NCBI RefSeq assembly: GCF_009734185.1
Contig: NZ_CP046393.1
Coordinates: 612,501-676,500 of the forward strand
DNA length: 64,000 bases
Origin: Commensalibacter melissae
GTDB lineage: Bacteria; Pseudomonadota; Alphaproteobacteria; Acetobacterales; Acetobacteraceae
Direction of reading: 5' to 3'
How positions within the stretch are numbered: position 1 is the first letter of the stretch; the number at the start of each line of letters is the position of its first letter. Under the pieces are notes generated by a model, which saw only the letters and a list, made by a program, of their open reading frames with translations, did no database searches and had not been told where the DNA came from. Both the position numbers and the translations under genes were made by a program. Shown piece by piece: positions 46,026 through 53,171 of the stretch.

Positions 46026-47030
46026 ATGGCTATAAAATCAAAAAATAAATTTCAAAAAACTAAAAATGAAAAAGTAATGGTATGCAGTGGTGGACGTTAT
46101 GAATCGCAGGCCAATGCGCAGATCCGTGAAGCCATTATATCAGGTTGGGAAAGTGTTTTTGGTGAAGGTAATGTAATTTCCACGAATATTGCAGGAGCCG
46201 CGGCTGCAATTGAGTATATAAAACCTAAGATTGTTTTTTCAATTGGATCATATTTGCCGGAAAGCACCTATTTTGGAGAAGTATGTCACAGGGCAAAAAA
46301 ATTCGGTGCGATCACCATTTTTTGGGCGACAGAAGATCCATATGAACAAGATGCCAATTACAGAATTATTGACGATTTCGATGTAATATTTTCCTGTGAT
46401 CGTTGGGGAACGAATTTTTATAATCATCCACATACCCATTTTTTACCTTTGGCAGCTTGTGAAAAGTTGCATTACCGTCCCATTGACGAAACCATTGAAA
46501 AAACGGTTGATGTCATGTTTTGTGGTGTTGCATTTGGTAGCCGCAAGGATGTCATGCGCAGCATAAAACCAGCCCTGACAAATCTAAAAGTAAAAATTAT
46601 CGGCCCGGGTTGGGGTGAATTCGGGATTGGCTTTTCAGATGCCAGGATAGAGAAAGATCAGTTAATTGAGTTATATCAGCGCTCGAAAATTGTTCTTAAT
46701 TTGGGTCGTAGCCTTCATTTTGAAAATAAACGGTATATGATTATGCCTTCAAACCCTGGACCAAGAACGTTCGAGGCATCTGCTGCAGGTGCTATGCAGC
46801 TTTTTCATGAAGATAATTATGCAATTCATGATTTTTATGAACGGGATGAGGTCCCGGTTTTTTCAACACGTTATGATTTTCAACAACAACTTGATAAATA
46901 TTTGAATGATCCAGATTTATTATTGGAAACGGCTAAAAAAGCACAGGCACGCACTCTGCGGGATCATCTTTATAATAACCGAATTCAGACCGTTATGGAA
47001 ATTTTGAAAAATGATGGATTTCTAGATTAG
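46026..47030 (+). CDS. CgeB family glycosyltransferase
   Basis: A 334-residue single-domain protein of the CgeB/GT1-like family. It shares its whole layout with the first 310 residues of the 1117-residue protein: FWATEDPYEQDANYR against FWAFEDPFMLDF, LPLAACEKLHYRP against LPLAASDQIHYRK, and the GPRTFEASAAGAMQ segment against GPRLYELGLAGTAQ. The two are therefore paralogues at opposite ends of one locus. It probably transfers a sugar from a nucleotide donor. It starts 9 bp after the preceding stop, with AAAGG before the ATG, so the two are cotranscribed. Acceptor and donor are unknown. Confidence 0.85.
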   Translation: MAIKSKNKFQKTKNEKVMVCSGGRYESQANAQIREAIISGWESVFGEGNVISTNIAGAAAAIEYIKPKIVFSIGSYLPESTYFGEVCHRAKKFGAITIFWATEDPYEQDANYRIIDDFDVIFSCDRWGTNFYNHPHTHFLPLAACEKLHYRPIDETIEKTVDVMFCGVAFGSRKDVMRSIKPALTNLKVKIIGPGWGEFGIGFSDARIEKDQLIELYQRSKIVLNLGRSLHFENKRYMIMPSNPGPRTFEASAAGAMQLFHEDNYAIHDFYERDEVPVFSTRYDFQQQLDKYLNDPDLLLETAKKAQARTLRDHLYNNRIQTVMEILKNDGFLD

Positions 47031-47090
47031 ATTATATTTTAGAAAAATTATTTGATATCATTTATTTAAGACAGGAAAAAAATTTTAAAT

Positions 47091-47777
47091 ATGCGGGGAT
47101 TTATACTCAATTTTATCATTCAGACTAATACAGGGTATATCTCAGGCGATGATGGGCAGCGTTACGAATTTAGTGGCGATGAATGGAAGGAAAATATCGT
47201 CCCTCAAAAAGGGACCTGTGTTGATTTTCAAGTCAATCAACTCGGTAGGGCTGTTGCAGTTTTTATATTAATTGATGATAAAAATGTTCATTTTATGAAT
47301 AAAATTCAATCACGGACCCAATATGAACAAAAACTTGAAAACGAAAAAAACTATACGATCATAGGATGGTTTAGTAAATGCATCAGAAATTATGTTAATT
47401 TTGAAGGAAGGGCCAGAAGAACAGAATTTTGGTCGTTTCAAAGTTGTTACTGGGCCGTTTTTTTTATTGGACTACTCATAATTGGCCTGTTATTTTCTGC
47501 TACCATTGTTCAAACGGATACTTCATTCGATGGAATACTAATGTTTGAGGTCTGTCTATATCTATCAATATTCTTGTGGAGTGTATTTAGCATTGTAATG
47601 TTTATTCCCATGATTTCCGTTGCGGTCAGACGTCTTCATGATATTAATTTGTCAGGTTTTTGGTTGCTTCTTCATTTCATACCCGTTGGTTCAATTGCTG
47701 TTTGGATCATGTTTTGCATTGATACTAAATATGAGGATAATCAATGGGGGCCTCCAGCAAAATTAAAATATAGATAA
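47091..47777 (+). CDS. DUF805 membrane protein with an N-terminal OB-like domain
   Basis: A 228-residue protein in two parts. Residues about 1-65 (GFILNFIIQTNTGYISGDDG, then RYEFSGDEW and PQKGTCVDFQVN) form a small beta domain of the cold-shock/OB type that often precedes such membrane domains. Residues about 90-228 are the DUF805 inner-membrane domain: NYVNFEGRARRTEFW, several hydrophobic helices, then VAVRRLHDINLSGFWLLL and the final D-x-K-x-x-x-NQWGP. Function of DUF805 is unknown. It follows the glycosyltransferases by 60 bp and has a close paralogue 300 bp downstream. Confidence 0.88.
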   Translation: MRGFILNFIIQTNTGYISGDDGQRYEFSGDEWKENIVPQKGTCVDFQVNQLGRAVAVFILIDDKNVHFMNKIQSRTQYEQKLENEKNYTIIGWFSKCIRNYVNFEGRARRTEFWSFQSCYWAVFFIGLLIIGLLFSATIVQTDTSFDGILMFEVCLYLSIFLWSVFSIVMFIPMISVAVRRLHDINLSGFWLLLHFIPVGSIAVWIMFCIDTKYEDNQWGPPAKLKYR

Positions 47778-48094
47778 CTGATTTTCATTCCTTTTCTTTA
47801 ACAGTTTTACAGAAAAGGGATTTTTGTTATCAGTCTGGATAATATAAAATAAAAAAATATAAAATAATCTATGTTAATAATTTTAACAGTATTGTTTGTA
47901 ATTCTATAAAAATATTAATTCTATTATTATGGAATTATTTTGGTTGTTTGTATAATTATTTATTATTACAATATAAATACAAAGATTGGGATATTCCGGA
48001 ATATTGACCAGAATATTCAATAATCAGGTGTTTCTGATAATTCGGTGAATGCAAAAAGTCCACCATTTATCTTTATTGAAAAGGGTGCAAACAG
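47778..48094. other. Intergenic region between the two DUF805 genes
   Basis: About 317 bp of AT-rich sequence with no open frame or repeat that I can support. It presumably carries a separate promoter for the second DUF805 gene. Confidence 0.5.
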
Positions 48095-48559
48095 ATGAAC
48101 ATGTCAGAGAATAACATTGATGTATCTAACCAATATGATAATGAAGAAAATTATACAATCATTGATTGGTTTAATAGATGTATAAAAAATTATTTGACAG
48201 TAGAGGGAAGGGCTGGAAGAAAGGAATTCTGGTATTTTCTGCTTATCTTTCTTACCGTTCTAGTTATAAGCACGGTCGTTCTTTTTTATGTTGTATATAA
48301 TATAGGATCATCATCCCATCCAGTCTTGTCAATTCTTGTATGGGTTATTTATCTTTTTATTTTCTGTTGGCTTTTATTTACGTTCATTCCCCTGATTTCG
48401 GTTTCAATCAGGCGTTTGCATGATATTAATCTATCGGGGTGGTGGTTATTGCTATATTTTACCGTCATAGGGTCATTAGCCCTTATTATCATGTTTTGTA
48501 TTGATAGCAAACCAACGGAAAACAGATGGGGAAAGCCTGCCCATAATATAAATCAATAG
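48095..48559 (+). CDS. DUF805 membrane protein
   Basis: A 154-residue inner-membrane protein. It opens with a short polar stretch, then NYLTVEGRAGRKEFWYF, three or four hydrophobic helices, the family core SVSIRRLHDINLSGWWLLL and the end D-S-K-P-TENRWGKPA. It matches the C-terminal domain of the upstream DUF805 protein closely, from the shared ENYTIIxWFxxCIxNY onward, but lacks its OB-like N-terminal domain. The pair therefore arose by duplication with loss or gain of that domain. AAGGGTG precedes the ATG. Function unknown. Confidence 0.9.
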   Translation: MNMSENNIDVSNQYDNEENYTIIDWFNRCIKNYLTVEGRAGRKEFWYFLLIFLTVLVISTVVLFYVVYNIGSSSHPVLSILVWVIYLFIFCWLLFTFIPLISVSIRRLHDINLSGWWLLLYFTVIGSLALIIMFCIDSKPTENRWGKPAHNINQ

Positions 48560-48642
48560 TGATTACTTGATTATGAAATAATATCTCATTCATTCAAATT
48601 TCAGGTTAAAATATTACAAAATCAAAATAAGTGATATTATGA

Positions 48643-50100
48643 ATGAGATATACTGTGGATAAATTTTCTGACATTTTAGGTGGTGATAATCAAGATATCA
48701 CGGAGTATTTGGATTATTATGTTCTTGATAAAAAAGAGCCAGAATTTGCTGTATTGTTAACTGGTAAATGGGGCATCGGTAAAACATATTATATCGATGC
48801 ATATTCAGGGGCTGATAAATTACAAAATAGCAAAGTCATTTTAAGCGAGGGTGGATTATCTAAATTTATAATTGAATTTGTTTATAATATATTGGTATTT
48901 ATCTATCAAAAGTTGGTATCTGTTGGTATAAAATTTGATCATTATCTTGCATTCGAACCTGATCGATTAAATAAAGTATTATCAAGAAAAGTATTATCAA
49001 AAAATGAAAAATTAAAAAAATATAATATACGATTTATCAAGATCAGCGTATTCGGTATCAAAACTATAGAAGAGCTTGAAAGTAGATTGACTAAATCAAT
49101 TTTTGGTAATTTTAATATTCTATCAGATATTGCTTCCTTATTGATTAAAAATTCAAATTTTTCTAATTTTGCCAACCCTTATTTTTCCTTACTCAAGGCA
49201 TTTATTCCATTAACAACTTTTCCAGATATAAAAAAAAAATTGAAATCGATTATTTCATCAGAGAAAAAACATAATCTGGTTTATATTCTTGATGATTTGG
49301 AAAGATCAGATATTCCCTTAAAAGAGTTGCTGGGCTGGATCAATCAAGTTGTAGAGATTGAAAAAATGAAAGTTATCCTTATAGCGAATGAGGAAAAGCT
49401 TTTGATTGAACAATCTGAAATTTCTGAGATTGAGGATAACGAAAAAAACAACAAAGACAGTAATAGGCAACCTGATAATGTAAATCAGGGTAATGTAATT
49501 GATCGCAATAAACAGGCTGTAGATCCTGAAATTCTGAAAAAATCCTATTTATATAAAGAATTTAAAGAGAAAGTCATTGGGAAAACTTTCAAAATTCATT
49601 CCAATTTTGAAGCTGTAGTGAATTATTTTTTATTTACTGGCGAGAATGGTACAGAACCCAACAAATATAAAAAGCTTATCGCACAACATTATGATTTTAT
49701 TAAACAGATTTATAAAGATGGTCAGATTGCCACACCAAATTTAAGGGGGTTTAAACAGGCCATAGATGATTGTGAATATTTGTTACAAAATATCAAAGAC
49801 GATTATTATCCTCTGGAAAAGGATAATGAATTAACGGGTGAAGAAAGAGAAAATAACAACTTAAAAAATATTTTTTTTGAGACGTTAATTAAAAATTTTT
49901 TTATTTTTAAATTAATAATTATTGAATGGAAAATAACGGATAATGATTTATCTAAAAAAATCAGATGCGATATAAATAAAATAGTTAATCCACGCCATTT
50001 TATTAATAGTGATCCACCAGAATTAAAAGAAATTTATGCTAAAAATTATAAACTTCTGGAAATTATGGATAAAAGAGGATTTTTTTTTATAATTATTTAG
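48643..50100 (+). CDS. KAP-family P-loop NTPase, N-terminal part (frame broken at T9 tract)
   Basis: A 485-residue reading frame with the Walker A motif LLTGKWGIGKTYY near residue 45 and Walker B LVYILDDLERSD near residue 215, followed by an Asn-rich sensor region (VILIANEEKLL). DITEYLDYY before Walker A and this spacing match KAP-family NTPases, a group often found in mobile or defence loci (PifA is the known phage-exclusion example). No clear membrane helix is visible. The frame ends shortly after a run of nine T (50080-50088), and the coding text continues in another frame to 51047. Very AT-rich, more so than its neighbours, which suggests transfer. Function of the intact protein is unknown. 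Confidence 0.75.
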   Translation: MRYTVDKFSDILGGDNQDITEYLDYYVLDKKEPEFAVLLTGKWGIGKTYYIDAYSGADKLQNSKVILSEGGLSKFIIEFVYNILVFIYQKLVSVGIKFDHYLAFEPDRLNKVLSRKVLSKNEKLKKYNIRFIKISVFGIKTIEELESRLTKSIFGNFNILSDIASLLIKNSNFSNFANPYFSLLKAFIPLTTFPDIKKKLKSIISSEKKHNLVYILDDLERSDIPLKELLGWINQVVEIEKMKVILIANEEKLLIEQSEISEIEDNEKNNKDSNRQPDNVNQGNVIDRNKQAVDPEILKKSYLYKEFKEKVIGKTFKIHSNFEAVVNYFLFTGENGTEPNKYKKLIAQHYDFIKQIYKDGQIATPNLRGFKQAIDDCEYLLQNIKDDYYPLEKDNELTGEERENNNLKNIFFETLIKNFFIFKLIIIEWKITDNDLSKKIRCDINKIVNPRHFINSDPPELKEIYAKNYKLLEIMDKRGFFFIII

Positions 50101-51047
50101 AGAGGTTTTTTCTTGGACTTAATTCAATACAAACTACTATATTTGAATGGCATGTATGGATTAATATTCTATTTAGATTAGATTTTACCAATATAGATAA
50201 AAACATTAAAAGTTTTTTTGATAAGAATCGTAAGGATTTATTGGATAAATTATTTTTTTATAGATCATTAGATGAAAAAGATTTTCAAAATTTACTTAAT
50301 GAATTTAGGGTTAATTATTTTTCGTTAGAATATTTGGATTTCCCTATATTTTTTCACTATTTGGGATTAATTATTCATTTTAATGAAAATAAATTGATTA
50401 AGGAAGATATAAATTCAATTAAGAAGCTTGCAGTTGATTATATCATGAAATGTTGCAAGACATGGATAATAAAATATGGAAATGATGTAGATTGTGATTT
50501 ACGTTATAATCCAAAAAATTATGATTTTGTATCGCGTCATAATCCTGTTTTTTCTGAAATATTGGAAGATTTTAAAGAGTCCAAAGAAGAATGTATTTCT
50601 GAATTGTCAAGAGAAGAAGTAAGTGAAAAATTAAAAAAAATAATTCAGATGTTAAGGGGAGAAGAAAATAACGATTTTGATAATGTAATTTACTTTAATG
50701 ATGAAAATCGGCAAAAAGAAATTTTTATCAACAATGATTATATTGCTGAATTTGTTCAGGCAATAGTAAATTGTAAAAATTCATTGATACACGATTTTCA
50801 TCATGCATTACATTTACGGTATAATAGTAACCATTCTTATAATAAAGAGATTCTTATTAAAGAAGAACCTTTTTGGCAAACAGTTGTTGAAAAACTTACA
50901 GAATATATAAAAAATTACGATAGTAATAATTCTCTTAGAACCGTTAAAATTGTAAATTTGGAATTGCTGATAAAAGAAATTCAAGAATTTATAAAGAAAC
51001 TTCAAAAATTAAAGGATTTTGAAAAGTATAAAAACATGATTTCTTAA
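50079..51047 (+). pseudogene. C-terminal part of the KAP-family NTPase, out of frame
   Basis: Past the T9 tract the frame one base back stays open from 50079 to 51047 (YLERFFLGLNSIQTTIFEWH, then DKLFFYRSLDEKDF, onward to KDFEKYKNMIS). It has no start codon of its own near the front; the first ATG is at 50241. The text has the same Lys/Asn/Ile/Phe composition as the N-terminal part, is mostly helical, and reads as the missing helical tail of a protein of about 800 residues. One more T in the run (T10) would join the two parts. It could be a true mutation, a phase-variable switch, transcription slippage on the homopolymer, or a sequencing error. Confidence 0.72.
50080..50088. repeat. T9 homopolymer at the KAP frameshift
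   Basis: Nine consecutive T within the coding sequence, exactly where the two KAP reading frames must be joined. Runs of this length are prone to slippage in replication and transcription and to sequencing error. Confidence 0.9.
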
Positions 51048-51078
51048 TCTAAATAAATAATGAATGAGGTTGAGTTGT

Positions 51079-51802
51079 TTATTGTTTTAGATTAGCCGCA
51101 TCTTTGGTAATCTGAGCGAGGTCATCAATTCTGATCCATGTTTTAAAGGCTTTCCGAATATCGCCGGCACTCATCCGATAATAGATTTGAGCTGATCTTT
51201 GTGGTGTGTCCAGGGGCAATCCCAATTCGCTGAAGGTCAAATATTGTGACGCGAGTTTGTCAATGCTGGAACGTTGCAATGGGATGCTCCTCAGCAATGA
51301 CGCCTTGGCCAGTTGCAGTTCATGTTCGCTGACGGGTTGCGTCTGCATGGCCTGCAAGTCTTTCAGGGCTGCCTTGCGGGCGAGATCAACCTTGTCAGGA
51401 TCCGCACCAAAACTGATGTTATATCCCGCACGTGTGCGGGACCAGTCAAAAGAGCTGTTTACGTTATAGACATATCCTGTCTTAACCCGCAAGTCTTTGT
51501 AAAACCGTCCTGCAAATCCGCCACTTAATATTTCATTGCCAAGGTTCAGGGCATAATGATCCGGATGGTAAACGTTCATCGGAATGGATTCAACCAATGC
51601 GACGCTGCTTTGCACTGCGCTTTTATCGGGAACATGAATGTAGGAGGTCTTGCTATTTGGACGTTGAGGCAAATCAAGATTGGGCCTGACACCTTTCGCC
51701 TTCCATGACCCGAAATATTTTTCAACGGTTGCCTGCGCTTTTTCAGGCGTTATGTTGCCTGCCACAACAATTGTTGTAAGGTCTGGACGAAAGGATTGCT
51801 GA
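51079..51802 (-). pseudogene. Truncated duplicate of the M16 peptidase C-terminal domain
   Basis: A 228-codon open stretch (from ATG 51765) identical to the last quarter of the full M16 peptidase at 53172-55886, except for its last residues (ITKDAANLKQ instead of ITKGPINQK). It lacks both the zinc site and the whole first half. Just upstream at 51802 the match to the full gene ends, and the frame soon meets a TGA. It is a fragment left by a duplication, not a working gene. It forms the left arm of a 701-bp direct repeat. Confidence 0.85.
51102..51802. repeat. 701-bp direct repeat, copy 1
   Basis: Matches 53192-53892 over 701 bp in the same orientation; by eye the only difference is A51114 against G53204. 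The two copies flank the glycosyltransferase-like gene at 51837-53090 and lie 2090 bp apart. Near identity implies a recent duplication, gene conversion or an assembly fault. Confidence 0.92.
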
Positions 51803-51836
51803 ATTTTTTCAGGTCAAAACCGGAAATTACTGATAT

Positions 51837-53090
51837 TTAAATATTATATTTTTCTTTTCTCAATTTTACATATTCATTGATAAGTAATTCTGTATTCATA
51901 TGAGATTCTTGTGAATAAAAACTTAAATGAGAGACAGTAAAATCGGAAAATAAAGCTGTTTTACGATTTAAATATTGTGGTGTATTGCTTGTTAAAATTT
52001 GTTCATCATCGCATTGAAAAGGCAACATCATAAAGCGTAAATCTCTTCCTTTCCAAGATATAAAATTAATTGATAACCTTTTGTCCCATTCTACAATTTT
52101 TGATGTTAAAGGTAGGGGCTTTCCACGATTTTTAATGAAATAAGAGTGCAGCTTTTCAGCTTTTTCTCCATTTTCCCATAAACTACCCTTAAAACCGTTA
52201 GGTGGAAGTTCAAATTCACCTACCTCATCAGGGATGGATAAATTCTCTTTTTGAAAATAGGCACATACGCCGTTGTTGACAACGTTTGCTGATAACAGGA
52301 AATATTCATCATTTCTTCGTCTAAAATCAATGAATTCCTTCAGTTTTTCAAGTTCAATATAAACTATATCATCATCACATTTCAAGAAAACATCATCTTT
52401 GAAAAGGTCAATTCTTGATGCATAATATCGATAGGCATGATAATAGGGATAAGATTCGTTCGGGTTGCCTATGAATTGTTTTATTTTGTCATTGACATAA
52501 CAGAACTCCAGCCATGCACCAAATCCGCCTTGCAAGTATAGTTTTGGTATATCGTCTCTATTAAGGAGGTTGAATGTTGGAAATTCATATCCGTTAATTG
52601 AAATATTTATGTCGTTATCACTTCCTCTGCTGATCGTGAGGATATTATCACAGTAAGCGTTTAGGAGAGTGAAAAATTCTATTTTAAAAATTTTCTCTGT
52701 ATCGTCTCTATTATTGTCATATAAATATTTGGAATCAATTCTTCTTATTTCTGAACCAGAATTACCCCATCCACCTATGACAACCTCTGTAAATTTATCC
52801 TGGTTTTTTTCTATAAATGCAATATGAAAATCATTTGATATTCTTAAAGGAATGGTAAGTTTAGAATTCTTGGGTAAATCTTTATAAAATTGGTAACCGG
52901 CATTATCTTGCATATATGCTATTGGCCCATAACTGTTTCTGATATATTCTTTATCAGTTTTATTACGGGTAAAATCCCATATATGCCATTCATCTAATAA
53001 ATTATTGTTTAGTGCATATCGTATATATTGATTTAAATTTTCCATCCTGTCTTGGCGACCGGCAAATGTAATTAAAATATTTTTTGACAT
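51837..53090 (-). CDS. Glycosyltransferase-like protein between M16 repeats
   Basis: A protein of about 417 residues without a named family that I can assign. It opens with ILITFAGRQDRMENLNQYI and EWHIWDFTRN, and in the middle has FLKCDDDIVYIELEKLKEF, where the DDD triad resembles the metal-binding DxD of GT-A sugar transferases. The C-terminal half has SANVVNNGVCAYFQ and FISWKGRDLRFM. The open frame starts at 53102, but ATG 53090 is better spaced from GGGGA. It is very AT-rich and sits exactly between the two 701-bp repeats of the GC-richer M16 gene, so it looks like inserted DNA. A surface-glycan role is a guess. Confidence 0.6.
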   Translation of the reverse strand: MSKNILITFAGRQDRMENLNQYIRYALNNNLLDEWHIWDFTRNKTDKEYIRNSYGPIAYMQDNAGYQFYKDLPKNSKLTIPLRISNDFHIAFIEKNQDKFTEVVIGGWGNSGSEIRRIDSKYLYDNNRDDTEKIFKIEFFTLLNAYCDNILTISRGSDNDINISINGYEFPTFNLLNRDDIPKLYLQGGFGAWLEFCYVNDKIKQFIGNPNESYPYYHAYRYYASRIDLFKDDVFLKCDDDIVYIELEKLKEFIDFRRRNDEYFLLSANVVNNGVCAYFQKENLSIPDEVGEFELPPNGFKGSLWENGEKAEKLHSYFIKNRGKPLPLTSKIVEWDKRLSINFISWKGRDLRFMMLPFQCDDEQILTSNTPQYLNRKTALFSDFTVSHLSFYSQESHMNTELLINEYVKLRKEKYNI

Positions 53091-53171
53091 ATAAATCCCC
53101 AAAACTTAATTTTTATAAGATGATGAATAAAGATTATAATTTTTGTTTTAAAATAGCAACAATATATAATT

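Noticed and set aside
51206-51528. Rightward open frames present in both copies of the 701-bp repeat.
   Set aside because: Their duplication follows from the repeat itself. They run antisense to the M16 coding frame and show no independent features.
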